Shown one piece after another: positions 1 through 7,320 of a stretch of 32,732 nt of DNA; within the stretch, counting starts at the first letter, position 1, and the number at the start of each line of letters is the position of its first letter. Under the pieces are notes generated by a model. It saw only the letters and a program-made list of their open reading frames with translations. It did not search any database and was not told where the DNA came from. A program made the position numbers and the translations under genes. Origin of the DNA: Microcystis aeruginosa LEGE 91341 (GTDB lineage Bacteria > Cyanobacteriota > Cyanobacteriia > Cyanobacteriales > Microcystaceae); the NCBI RefSeq assembly GCF_015206885.1, contig NZ_JADEXY010000039.1, positions 1-32,732 of the forward strand, in the 5' to 3' direction.

Positions 1-34
1 GAATTATGAATTATGAATTATGAATTATGAAGTG
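1..34. repeat. Heptanucleotide tandem repeat (GAATTAT)
   Basis: Four consecutive copies of GAATTAT followed by GAAG at the left edge, then two copies of AGTGGGGA at about 31-47. Simple low-complexity repeats of this kind are common in intergenic DNA of bloom-forming cyanobacteria. No coding signal is seen. Confidence 0.85.
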
Positions 35-55
35 GGGAAGTGGGGAAATTGAACT

Positions 56-101
56 AAAACCCCAAAACCCCAAAACCCCAAAACCCTAAAACCCCAAAAC
101 C
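56..101. repeat. C4A4/G4T4 octamer tandem repeat after bgtA
   Basis: Six consecutive octamers of AAAACCCC type, one with CCCT and the last shortened to AAAACCTG. The repeat starts 23 bases past the stop of the minus-strand ATPase gene. Read along that gene's transcript it is a run of GGGGUUUU units, so the G-rich strand or RNA could form a G-quadruplex. Whether it acts in 3'-end formation is inference. Confidence 0.85.
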
Positions 102-123
102 TGACTCCTGAATTCAGCCAACC

Positions 124-879
124 CTAATTACTATTGATGCGACTTAAAAAAGCTTGTAGGCGCTCGCTGTGGGGATTATTAAAAAAGGTGTCGGGATCGC
201 CTGCTTCTTCGATGACACCTTGATTAAAGAACAAAACCTTGTTAGAGACTTCCTTAGCGAACTGCATTTCGTGGGTGACGACTACCATAGTCATACCGTC
301 ATCGGCCAATTGACGCATAACGTTTAACACTTCCCCGACTAATTCCGGATCCAGGGCCGAAGTGGGTTCATCAAATAAAATCACCTCTGGTTTCATGCAG
401 AGACTGCGAGCGATCGCCACCCGTTGTTTTTGGCCTCCCGATAACTGGTCAGGATAAACATCGGCTTTTGGGGCCAAACCCACCTTTTCCAGATAATGAA
501 TTGCCGTATCCTTAGCCTCATTTTCCGAGTGGTGTAACACTTGCTTGGGGGCTAACATCAAGTTTTGTAAAACGGTGAGATGGGGAAAAAGATTAAAGTG
601 TTGAAACACCATACTTACCCGGCTGCGTAACTTGCGGAGAACTGATTGATTTAACTTCGGGGAAGAGATGTCAATTCCCATCACCTCCAAGCGGCCGCCG
701 TTAATTGTTTCCAAACGATTGAGACAGCGTAAAAAGGTACTTTTGCCGCAGCCAGAGGGACCGATTACCGATACCACATCCCCTTGATAAAGAGTGCCTG
801 TAACTCCTTTGAGTACCTCTAAAGAGCCGTAACTTTTGCGTAAACCTTCACTAACAATCACAGGGGTGGTAGTGGTCAT
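124..879 (-). CDS. bgtA: Amino-acid ABC transporter ATP-binding protein (BgtA/GlnQ type)
   Basis: This 251-residue protein is the cytoplasmic ATPase subunit of a polar amino-acid importer. All nucleotide-binding motifs are intact: Walker [10 protein letters not shown] at residues 40-48, Q-loop Gln93, signature LSGGQ at 146-150, Walker B VILFDE at 166-171, and the switch His203 in VVVTHEM. The length is normal for the GlnQ/HisP family. The divergent neighbour encodes a fused binding-protein/permease, so the two together can make a complete importer. This matches the BgtA/BgtB glutamine and basic amino-acid system of Synechocystis; that name is by analogy and the substrate is not proven. The ATG lies 12 bases from a perfect NtcA-type palindrome. 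No usable -10 for this gene is evident on the far side of the palindrome, so NtcA could repress rather than activate it. The family is certain; the gene symbol is moderately sure. Confidence 0.93.
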   Translation of the reverse strand: MTTTTPVIVSEGLRKSYGSLEVLKGVTGTLYQGDVVSVIGPSGCGKSTFLRCLNRLETINGGRLEVMGIDISSPKLNQSVLRKLRSRVSMVFQHFNLFPHLTVLQNLMLAPKQVLHHSENEAKDTAIHYLEKVGLAPKADVYPDQLSGGQKQRVAIARSLCMKPEVILFDEPTSALDPELVGEVLNVMRQLADDGMTMVVVTHEMQFAKEVSNKVLFFNQGVIEEAGDPDTFFNNPHSERLQAFLSRINSN

Positions 880-890
880 GATGTCCTCTC

Positions 891-933
891 GTAAAAAATT
901 TTACATTCTGTATAAAAGTATCCAGATTAGTTT
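891..933 (+). promoter_or_regulatory. NtcA-type promoter for the fused BgtB-like gene
   Basis: GTA-N8-TAC (GTAAAAAATTTTAC, 891-904) is followed after 23 bases by TAGTTT (928-933), a TAN3T -10 hexamer. This is the architecture of class-II NtcA-activated cyanobacterial promoters: the box replaces the -35 and sits about 22-23 bases before the -10. It points toward the gene starting at 1078, implying a leader of roughly 140 bases. Nitrogen control of a glutamine-type importer makes biological sense. Assigned by eye; no expression data. Confidence 0.62.
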
Positions 934-1077
934 CTGCTAAATTGTATCCTTGACGACATTTTATCAAAGGGAATAATCATAATACTCAAATAGACTCTCT
1001 ACATCTGTCTTGGGTGGCAAGTAGGACGAAATCCTTAACTTAATTGAGTAAAAAAATCAAGGAGAAACAATTAAAAA

Positions 1078-2589
1078 ATGATTAAAATTTGGCGAGGGCG
1101 GGCGGTGCAGAGAGTCATCTTTGCCTTGTTAGGATTAGTTTTGGCGATCGGATTAACTGTTATTCCTGCTTTTTCTCAGACCCCTCCTAATCCTTTTCGA
1201 GTCGCCACAGAAGCGACTTTTCCACCCTTTGAATTTCAACAAGGGGGACAATTAACCGGGTTTGATATCGATTTAATGCGGGCAATTGGCAAGGAAGCTG
1301 ATCTCAACATTGACTTTAGAAATTTACCCTTTGATGGAATTATTCCGGCTCTACAAGCAAGAACAGTGGAAGCCGCTATTAGTGGCATGACTATCACCGC
1401 TGAACGGGCCCAAGCGATTTCTTTTTCTCGACCTTATTTTAGGGCTGGTTTAGCGATCGCTGTTCGGGAAGATAATAAGACGATTAAAAATTTTCAAGAC
1501 TTAAAAGGCAAAAAAATTGCCGTCCAAATTGGCACAACGGGAGCCTTAGAAGCAACAAAAATACCCGGAGCAGTGGTTAGTCAATTTGACTCGGCGGCTT
1601 TAGCTTTGCAGGAATTAATTAATGGTCGAGTTGAGGCGGTAGTTAACGATAAACCCGTGACTTTGTATGCCATTAAAGAAGCGGGTTTAAGGGGAGTAAA
1701 AGTAGTCGGAGAATTATTAACGGAGGAATTCTACGGGATTGCTTTACCCAAAAATTCCCCCTATCTCCAGTTAATTAATGATGCTCTCGGTCGAGTTATA
1801 GAAAGTGGTCAGTACGATGTTATTTTTCAGCAATGGTTTGGAGAAAAACCGCCAGTATTACCTTTAGTTGCCCCAGCTTTAAAGAATTTACAGGAATCGA
1901 GGTTTAACTGGGGAGAATTATTCTATAACCTGATTGTGAAAGGGGTTCCCTGGACAATTCTGTTAACGGTTCTGTCTTTTCTTTTCGGGTTAATCGGTGG
2001 AACTTTAGTGGCTATTGCCCTGATTTCTCCCTACAAATGGTTAAAAATAATTTGCCGCATCTATGTGGATTTCTTTCGGGGAACACCGATGCTGGTGCAA
2101 TTATTCTTGATCTATTTTGGTTTGCCCGGGTTGTTCCGAGAAATTGGCTTAAATATCGACTTAGATCGTTTACCTGCCGCCTTATTTGCCCTAAGTTTAA
2201 ATGTGGCGGCCTATTTAGCTGAAATTATGCGCGGCGGTATTCAATCGATCGATAATGGTCAATGGGAAGCTTGTTCTAGTTTAGGAATGTCCCCAGTGCA
2301 AACCATGCGCGAGGTGATTTTTCCCCAAGCTTTTCGCCGGATGTTGCCACCCTTGGGGAATGAATTTATCACCCTAATTAAAGATACCAGTTTAGCGGCA
2401 GTAATCGGTTTTGAAGAATTATTCCGGCAAGGTCAATTAATGGTAGCTACTACCTATAAAGCTTTCGAGATTTATATCGCTGTTGCTTTAGTTTATTTGG
2501 TTTTAACTACCCTTTCCTCTGTGGTATTTAAGCGCCTAGAGATTTACATGGACCCCCTACATAAATCTAAACAGGAACAGAAAGCTTAG
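1078..2589 (+). CDS. bgtB: Fused substrate-binding/permease of amino-acid ABC importer (BgtB type)
   Basis: This 503-residue protein combines a periplasmic solute-binding domain with a membrane permease. Residues 1-34 form a signal peptide or anchor (basic start, hydrophobic 13-31, AFSQT). Residues about 38-258 are a bacterial extracellular solute-binding family 3 domain (RVATEATFPPFEF, GFDIDLMRAIGKEA, ending QQWFGEKPP). From about 280 on comes a HisM/GlnP-type permease with several membrane segments and an EAA loop around EACSSLGMSPVQ and PQAFRRMLPPLGNEFI, which contacts the ATPase. Fused binding-protein/permeases of this size are typical of cyanobacteria (BgtB, about 500-530 residues). The ATG at 1078 has an AAGGAG stretch about 13 bases upstream, slightly far. 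The ATPase partner is the divergent gene, and an NtcA-type promoter precedes this one. Glutamine or basic amino acids are the likely substrates by homology; specificity cannot be read from the sequence. Confidence 0.92.
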   Translation: MIKIWRGRAVQRVIFALLGLVLAIGLTVIPAFSQTPPNPFRVATEATFPPFEFQQGGQLTGFDIDLMRAIGKEADLNIDFRNLPFDGIIPALQARTVEAAISGMTITAERAQAISFSRPYFRAGLAIAVREDNKTIKNFQDLKGKKIAVQIGTTGALEATKIPGAVVSQFDSAALALQELINGRVEAVVNDKPVTLYAIKEAGLRGVKVVGELLTEEFYGIALPKNSPYLQLINDALGRVIESGQYDVIFQQWFGEKPPVLPLVAPALKNLQESRFNWGELFYNLIVKGVPWTILLTVLSFLFGLIGGTLVAIALISPYKWLKIICRIYVDFFRGTPMLVQLFLIYFGLPGLFREIGLNIDLDRLPAALFALSLNVAAYLAEIMRGGIQSIDNGQWEACSSLGMSPVQTMREVIFPQAFRRMLPPLGNEFITLIKDTSLAAVIGFEELFRQGQLMVATTYKAFEIYIAVALVYLVLTTLSSVVFKRLEIYMDPLHKSKQEQKA

Positions 2590-2615
2590 GGGCAAGAGAT
2601 GGGAACTGATAAGTA

Positions 2616-2631
2616 GGGTTTGCTGAATAAA
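2616..2631 (+). repeat. Solitary MITE/IS end, GGGTTTGCTGAATAA
   Basis: TAAGTA followed by GGGTTTGCTGAATAA matches the left end of the 210-bp element at 31131-31340, including the TAAGTA flank. No matching right end was found nearby, so this is an element truncated by the adjacent IS630 insertion or by deletion. Confidence 0.55.
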
Positions 2632-2663
2632 TGTGAAATATAGACGAGGTAAGTAGTAGTCTG

Positions 2664-3958
2664 TCAAGTTTGAATTGATGGATAGAGTTTTTTTAATTTA
2701 ATACGAGCATCAGCAGTAGTAAATCTCCAGTCAACTGAATTTGACTTTTCATTTCGATTTTCTTCCCATGCCTTAATTTCGGCTCTCTTGGATTTGGTGG
2801 GTAAAATGTATTCTAAGATACATTCCTCCTAGCGAGGGGGTGGAACGAACCACAAAGACACAAAGAACACAAAGATTGATCGATCCTATGTAAGTTAAAC
2901 TTATCACACAGAACCTAGAAGAGCCTAATTTCTTGTTTTAAACTATCCATGTCTGGGATACGACGATCGAGACATTGACGATTCAAAACGCTCAACTCAA
3001 TTTCTGCTATATTTAACCAGCTGCCATGTTTGGGAGTGTAATGAAATTCGAGTTTATCTAAAATTCTCTTGGCCTCTTCCGGTTCAAAGGCTTTATATAA
3101 TGAGGCTTTTACATGAGTATTTAAGTTGTCTTGAATTACTCTAATTTTCTGGGCATCCGGATAACGCTCATCAACCAAATATTTCATTTGGTGTGCATAA
3201 TCGCTCGCCGTCCTTTGTTGTGTAACTTCTACATGTCGCCAACCTTGTAATGGTTCAAAAAACATAAACATATTGGCTACACCATTACGCTCATATTGAT
3301 AGTCATACCTTTCTGGTTCTCTCGGTTCGGCTGGTATTTTCTCTTTTGTTTCTTTGACTAATTGTTTACAACTCTCATCAAAACACAGCCAGGGATTTTG
3401 CTGGTCATACTCACTATGATAAATATCCAAGACATCTTCCATGGCACAGACAAACTCCGCTGATTCTTTTGGGGGAATGACCCATGATTGATTCAGCCAT
3501 GGTTTCAATTCATTTTTTTTAAGGTTTTTCTAATGGTTTCTCGTGATATTTTTTCCACATATTCAAGTTCGACCATTTTATCTGCCAGCATTTGAAGTGT
3601 CCATTTTGCTCGTCCCGTTGGTGTTTCACTACAAGCGATGGCAATCAGATATGCTTCCTTTTCCCCATCGATAATTTTGGCACGGCGATGTTCTGGCTTT
3701 TTTCGATCAAGTTAATGATGATTCAATTCCTGACTCGACAAATCTTTGTCGTACTCTCTCAATAGTGGCTTGAGCAACATTTAAGGCTTCACTAATTTTC
3801 GAGTCAGTCCAACCACCTTCCTGTTGATTGACGTCTGCTAAAAGTAGTATTCTGGCATGGTTCATTTTGTAAGCTGCTATTTTTCCTTTCTTGGTTAGCT
3901 GCTCGAGTTTAGTTCTTTCGGAGTCTGTTAGCTCTACAATATATTTTTTCTTCGGCAT
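2664..3958 (-). pseudogene. IS630-family transposase, frameshifted and interrupted
   Basis: A DDE transposase of the IS630/Tc1 group in pieces. Piece 1 (3958-3707) has the N-terminal helix-turn-helix (WTDSKISEALNVAQATIERV). Piece 2, in a shifted frame, reads DRKKPEHRRAKIIDGEKEAY and continues to TIRKTLKK. Piece 3 (3508-2915), shifted again at an A8 run near 3515, holds the DDE residues (LCFDES, IQDNLNTH, WLNIAEIE). Reading then enters a 145-bp foreign insert and stops at 2915. The true C-terminus resumes beyond it as KAWEENRNEKSNSVDW...RIKLKKLYPSIQT, stopping at 2664-2666. Removing the insert and one copy of its 7-bp duplication restores the frame exactly (QEI-KAWEEN). Some IS630 elements use frameshifting, but three lesions point to a dead copy. 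Confidence 0.88.
2774..2932. mobile_element. 145-bp MITE-like insert with 7-bp target duplication, nested in IS630
   Basis: The insert occupies 2781-2925. It is flanked by TAATTTC at 2774-2780 and 2926-2932, both derived from a single GAAATTA in the transposase reading frame. Its ends are imperfect inverted repeats (GGCTCTCTTGG and GGCTCTTCTAGG, both starting GGCTCT). It has no open reading frame, so it would need a transposase acting in trans. An internal stretch of ACAAAGACACAAAGAACACA type is low-complexity. The parent IS is not identified. Confidence 0.75.
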
Positions 3959-4003
3959 TTTTTTGTCTGAAGTTGGATAACTTCTTCCAGATTAGCTCTT
4001 TTT

Positions 4004-4279
4004 TTATCCCTCAAAACAAAATTGATGCTCTACTAGCTTGACGATCTGTTTGATTAAGGAAAACCACAATAGTTTCCCATTTAATCTCGGGAGTTTGAGA
4101 AATCTCTGCAAATTTCTTCTTCTACTTTCAAAGGTGATCGGTTGCGGGAAAAGAGCCGCCAATTTTTCTAGTTGGACTGTCCGATGACTTTGTAAAAGCA
4201 GGATTAGTATCTGTAAGGTCAAATAGCTCGCTTCCCTAAGATTCGCCTGTAGGCAAGCCTGATAGAATGGAGGTAACAT
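4004..4279 (-). pseudogene. IS4-type transposase, N-terminal fragment
   Basis: About 91 residues from the ATG at 4279 (or 101 from a GTG at 4309). The start, MLPPFYQACLQANLREASYL, and the later block FPQPITFESRRRNLQRFL resemble the N-terminus of IS4-family transposases abundant in Microcystis. The catalytic DDE core is missing: the frame stops at 4004, and the IS630 remnant begins about 45 bases further on. The rest of the gene was probably lost when IS630 inserted or by a later deletion. Upstream, 4316-4336 holds a GGGGTC/GACCCC inverted pair that may be part of the IS end. Family assignment is by remembered similarity. Confidence 0.6.
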
Positions 4280-4472
4280 TTTGATTTTTTGGGTGGTTTT
4301 CCCAACCACTCTATTTCTTTAGGGGGTCGTTTGGCTAGACCCCAGGCTATGTCTAGCTTGTAGCTCCTCTGTGACCCCTTAAAACTAAATCCTGTTTAAA
4401 AGGTATAGGAAAGTGGGGTGTAGAGTGTGGGTTTTTAAAGTTCGATCGAGCTTTACTTTTAACCGAATACTG

Positions 4473-4510
4473 AAAAAGCCGCTAGTTATAGAAATAACTA
4501 ACGGCTTTTT
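4473..4510 (-). terminator. Intrinsic terminator of psbEFLJ
   Basis: A long hairpin: AAAAAGCCG-C-TAGTTAT, loop AGAA, then ATAACTA-A-CGGCTTTTT. The 17-bp arms have one mismatch and A/T runs on both sides. It lies 26 bases past the psbJ stop and ends in a U-run when read on the minus strand. The symmetry means it could also stop transcription coming from the IS side. Confidence 0.9.
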
Positions 4511-4536
4511 GCTGGGGGAAATTACCCAGAATGGAA

Positions 4537-4656
4537 TTACAGAGAGGAACCTAAACCGGCGTAAGCTCCGTAGAAGAAAAGACCAACCACGGCGATAACG
4601 CCTAGACCAGCGATGGTGGCGACTAACCACAAAGGAATACGACCTTCTGCGAACAT
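4537..4656 (-). CDS. psbJ: Photosystem II reaction centre protein J
   Basis: A 39-residue single-span thylakoid membrane protein. It starts [20 protein letters not shown] and ends [13 protein letters not shown], with a membrane helix at about residues 10-30. This is the normal length and sequence for PsbJ, which sits near cytochrome b559 at the plastoquinone exchange region of PSII. An AGGAGGT ribosome-binding site lies just upstream. It is the last gene of the conserved psbE-F-L-J operon, 42 bases after psbL, and is followed by a strong terminator. Confidence 0.97.
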   Translation of the reverse strand: MFAEGRIPLWLVATIAGLGVIAVVGLFFYGAYAGLGSSL

Positions 4657-4698
4657 GAATAACACCTCCTAATTGCGATGACAATAAATCGGGACTAA

Positions 4699-4818
4699 TT
4701 AGTTAAAGAAATAGCTGGAAAATAAAATTCCCAAGACAGCAACTAGGAGTAAACCTAGGTAAAGAGAAGTACGATTTAACTCGACGGCTTGCCGATTCGG
4801 ATTAGGTGTTCTTTCCAT
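4699..4818 (-). CDS. psbL: Photosystem II reaction centre protein L
   Basis: A 39-residue protein starting [20 protein letters not shown], with a C-terminal membrane helix from about residue 17 ending SSYFFN. PsbL sits at the PSII monomer interface and supports QA function. It has the normal length. GGAGAA precedes the ATG, and the gene begins 10 bases after the psbF stop, so it is cotranscribed. Confidence 0.97.
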   Translation of the reverse strand: MERTPNPNRQAVELNRTSLYLGLLLVAVLGILFSSYFFN

Positions 4819-4828
4819 AATTGTTCTC

Positions 4829-4963
4829 CTAGCGTTGAATAAACTGCATTGCCGCAATTGCACCGATAAAGAAGACAGTGGGGACCGCTAAGGTATGAAC
4901 TGCCAACCAGCGAACGGTGAAAATGGGGTAAGAAATGGGTTGATTGGGATTACCACTAGCCAT
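4829..4963 (-). CDS. psbF: Cytochrome b559 beta subunit
   Basis: A 44-residue protein with one membrane span. His23 in [12 protein letters not shown] is the axial haem ligand that pairs with His23 of PsbE. Start [20 protein letters not shown]; end AAMQFIQR. It is the usual size for PsbF. AAGGAT precedes the ATG at 4963. It follows psbE by 25 bases and precedes psbL by 10, as in other cyanobacteria. Confidence 0.98.
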
Positions 4964-4988
4964 TGTTTTTATCCTTAATTAAAGTAAA

Positions 4989-5234
4989 CTACTGATTAAA
5001 CTGCTCGATTTGATTTTTGGCCTCAAAGCGATCATTAATGATCGGTAATTCTTGACGCTCTTGAGTGTAATACTCATCGGGACGGGGAGTGCCAAAAACA
5101 TCGTAAGCTAAACCGGTACTCACGAATAACCAACCTGCGATAAACAGCATGGGGATGGTGATGCTATGGATAATCCAGTAACGAATACTGGTAACGATAT
5201 CGCCAAAAGGACGTTCGCCGGTACTACCTGACAT
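4989..5234 (-). CDS. psbE: Cytochrome b559 alpha subunit
   Basis: An 81-residue thylakoid protein that, with PsbF, binds the cytochrome b559 haem in the PSII core. The haem-ligand His23 lies in [13 protein letters not shown], followed by the membrane helix ([20 protein letters not shown]) and a lumenal tail with [15 protein letters not shown]. It is full length and close to the Synechocystis protein as recalled. It is first in the psbEFLJ operon, with a GAGGAG ribosome-binding site and its own promoter directly downstream of ycf48. Confidence 0.98.
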   Translation of the reverse strand: MSGSTGERPFGDIVTSIRYWIIHSITIPMLFIAGWLFVSTGLAYDVFGTPRPDEYYTQERQELPIINDRFEAKNQIEQFNQ

Positions 5235-5279
5235 GGACGGTTCTCCTCGGAATGATAGGACTTGAAAAATTCAATCTCT

Positions 5280-5309
5280 ATAATAGAGACTTTGTTGACC
5301 CTGAGACAA
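5280..5309 (-). promoter_or_regulatory. Predicted psbE promoter
   Basis: On the minus strand, TTGTCT (5309-5304) is followed after 18 bases by TATTAT (5285-5280), 46 bases from the psbE ATG. The -10 lies inside a short palindrome, TCTCTATAATAGAGA. The promoter begins right after the ycf48 stop, so psbEFLJ can be transcribed apart from rubA-ycf48. Confidence 0.55.
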
Positions 5310-5312
5310 GTT

Positions 5313-6305
5313 TTAGGCTGGTTCGCTAGGGGGATTATATTTCAGTAAAACCCCATTTTGTCCCAAAACAAAACCCTTGTCGGAATTGATAAAAACAATT
5401 CGATAGAGATTGGAGGGGACACTTTCCACCGCGCGATCTTTTTGCCAAGATTGACCGTTGTCATGACTGACCAACAGATTGCCGCTACCACCAGCGACCC
5501 AAATTTCTTCGGGAGTGCGGTAGTTGAGGTCCAAAAGTCCCCAACTGGTGGAAAACTCGGGGAATACCTTATCTTCCCATGTATCGAGATCATTGGGGCT
5601 AGTAAATTGTAGTTGACCACCTCGGGCCAGGGACCATAGTTCCCCATTTTCACCATAACCGACTTTTTGTAAGCGGCGGGAGGAAAGACGATTGTGGGGT
5701 TGCCATTCTGTTGACCCCGGTTCCCAGGTGGAATAAAAGTTCCCGCGTGCGGAAACGGCCACGTATTTACCATCATGGGAACGAACAATTGTCCGGGCTA
5801 CACCCACAGCACCTTCCACTAAAGCTTGCCAAGTTTTGCCCCCGTCTTTGGTGCGGTAGATAGCGCCTAAATCCGTGACCATTTCGGCGGTTTTGTCGTT
5901 CAGGGCGATAATTCCGTAGGGAGAACCGGGTAATTTTTCACTTAAGGGGATACGAGTCCAGCTGCTGCCCCCGTCTTCGCTATGGAGAAGAATCGAGGGT
6001 TTACCGACAATCCAACCCTCTTGGTTGTGGAAACTGACGGCGCTAAAGCTAACTTTTTCGTCGCCAAGGTTGAGGACTTTTTGCTGCCAGTTGTTCCCCC
6101 CATCGCTGGTTTCAAAGAGGGTAGATTTGGTTCCCACTAACCAACCGTGCTGCAGGTCGTCGGTAAAGGCGATATCGGCAAAAGTGGAGTCAGTGTCGAG
6201 GGTGAGGATTTGCCAAGGACTATTGCTCAGGGATGGCACATTACTACAGCTAAAGCAGAAAAAGGCTACAGCTAGAACTATTACGAATTGTTTCAGTTTT
6301 CTCAT
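5313..6305 (-). CDS. ycf48: Photosystem II assembly factor Ycf48 (HCF136 homologue)
   Basis: From the ATG at 6305 the product is 330 residues; a TTG at 6329 would add eight. It begins MRKLKQFVIVLAVAFFCFSC, a lipoprotein-like signal with Cys20 as candidate lipidation site, although the FS residues before Cys make the lipobox imperfect. The rest is a bacterial-neuraminidase-like seven-bladed beta-propeller, with repeated blade motifs such as ETSDGGNNWQQ, HSEDGGSSWTR, RTKDGGKTWQA and SHDNGQSWQK. Ycf48 works on the lumenal side, binding precursor D1 and early PSII intermediates. The order rubA-ycf48-psbEFLJ is the classical cyanobacterial arrangement. No strong Shine-Dalgarno precedes the ATG. 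Confidence 0.96.
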   Translation of the reverse strand: MRKLKQFVIVLAVAFFCFSCSNVPSLSNSPWQILTLDTDSTFADIAFTDDLQHGWLVGTKSTLFETSDGGNNWQQKVLNLGDEKVSFSAVSFHNQEGWIVGKPSILLHSEDGGSSWTRIPLSEKLPGSPYGIIALNDKTAEMVTDLGAIYRTKDGGKTWQALVEGAVGVARTIVRSHDGKYVAVSARGNFYSTWEPGSTEWQPHNRLSSRRLQKVGYGENGELWSLARGGQLQFTSPNDLDTWEDKVFPEFSTSWGLLDLNYRTPEEIWVAGGSGNLLVSHDNGQSWQKDRAVESVPSNLYRIVFINSDKGFVLGQNGVLLKYNPPSEPA

Positions 6306-6411
6306 CAATGGTTCAGAGGTATTGGTCAAGGAATCGGGACGGATAAGGTTTGTACCCGATGGGTTACAGGCTCATAAGAGCCGTTAGATTTAAAGATAAT
6401 GAGTGCTTGAG

Positions 6412-6759
6412 TTAGTTTAAACCATATAAACTAATAAAGAAAACAAATCCTAGCGCTAAAGCCCCGAAAATCAAAATATTTTTTTGCGCGGGAGTGAGAC
6501 GGTTGACTCCAAAACCATAGCTAAGATTTTCTTGGAATCCCGAAGGAGCATCTTTAGCTCCGATGTTGATAAATTGGGAACGACGCACACCACACACGGG
6601 ACAGCGCCACGTTTCTGGCAATTCCTCGAAGGGGGTTCCAGCGGGAGTGTTGGTTTTACTATCTCCCTTGCTGGGGTCGTAAACGTAGCCGCAGGAGCGA
6701 CATTCGTAGTTGGCAGGGGCCTGGTCGGCTAGGGTTAGTTCTGGTGGGCGATCGCTCAT
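6412..6759 (-). CDS. rubA: Membrane-anchored rubredoxin (RubA)
   Basis: A 115-residue protein from the ATG at 6759; a TTG 78 bases upstream opens a longer but non-homologous start. Two CxxC pairs, YECRSCGY (Cys20, Cys23) and RCPVCG (Cys53, Cys56), bind a single iron. A membrane helix at about residues 93-112 anchors the domain to the thylakoid. This rubredoxin is needed for PSII and contributes to electron transfer or cofactor insertion during assembly; its exact reaction is unsettled. It is first in the rubA-ycf48 pair, with about 106 bases between its stop and the ycf48 ATG. Recognition is secure from the iron site, the C-terminal helix and the synteny. Confidence 0.96.
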   Translation of the reverse strand: MSDRPPELTLADQAPANYECRSCGYVYDPSKGDSKTNTPAGTPFEELPETWRCPVCGVRRSQFINIGAKDAPSGFQENLSYGFGVNRLTPAQKNILIFGALALGFVFFISLYGLN

Positions 6760-7320
6760 AACTAAGATTAAAGGAATTTTCAACACTCTGTTACAAATTA
6801 TCCTTGAAAATTGACCTCTCTCACGGGCAAGCCCCAACAGAATAGCCAGTTTTCAAGCCTGAAAAGGATTAGGGAGGCAGCATATCGGCTTTAAAAAAAG
6901 CAATACTAATCTATTAGGGCTTAAATGTCTATTAAAACTTTATTAAGTTTATATTTGGGCTATTTACCCTGATTTTGGTACTCAAATTTATTCCGAGAAA
7001 TTGAGAAATTTCAGGCAGGGAAGAAATTAGGGGTCTGATTTCTCACCTCTAACCGATTATTCTTGACCGAATTGACTAAATCCCTAGCTTAATTTCTTCT
7101 TAGAGGCGAGAGTGAAGCTAAATTAATTGTCTCCATATTGAATAAATTTAATCACTTTTAGCGATCGCTTTTATATTTTGGCATAAATGGGCTGCTCCCT
7201 CGCCGTTCCCTGTTCCCGAAAACGAAAACTTCGCACCTCACCATTAAGATAACTGCTATCAACCTTATATTATAGGTATATCATCAACCTTAACTATCCC
7301 TTAAAAAGAGAGTAAAAATT
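6760..7320. other. 561-bp intergenic region between rubA and the YcaO gene
   Basis: A divergent AT-rich spacer with no convincing gene. It holds one HIP1 octamer (around 7162), a cyanobacterial filler stretch (GTTCCCTGTTCCCGAAAACG, about 7205), and near its right end a 10-bp direct repeat flanking a TATTAT box. Promoters for rubA (minus) and the YcaO gene (plus) must lie here. Confidence 0.6.
7258..7292 (+). promoter_or_regulatory. Direct repeat around a possible -10 upstream of the YcaO gene
   Basis: ATCAACCTTA occurs at 7258-7267 and again at 7283-7292, on either side of TATATTATAGGTATA. Two identical decamers 25 bases apart, 30-60 bases before the YcaO start, could be activator or repressor sites. 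No known regulator is matched. Confidence 0.35.

Noticed and set aside
56-101. The C4A4 array as a real telomere or linear replicon end.
   Set aside because: It is internal to the window beside an ordinary gene, only six units long, and simple repeats are common in these genomes.
5342-6387. Several alternative frames over ycf48, including a 148-codon minus and a 120-codon plus frame.
   Set aside because: The Ycf48 beta-propeller frame is unmistakable; the others are shadows without homology or starts.
7187-7252. A 21-codon frame (MGCSLAVPCSRKRKLRTSPL...) just upstream of the YcaO gene, considered as a TOMM precursor.
   Set aside because: It lacks a leader, a ribosome-binding site and any known core pattern, and lies in a recurrent intergenic filler sequence (GTTCCCTGTTCCCGAAAACG).
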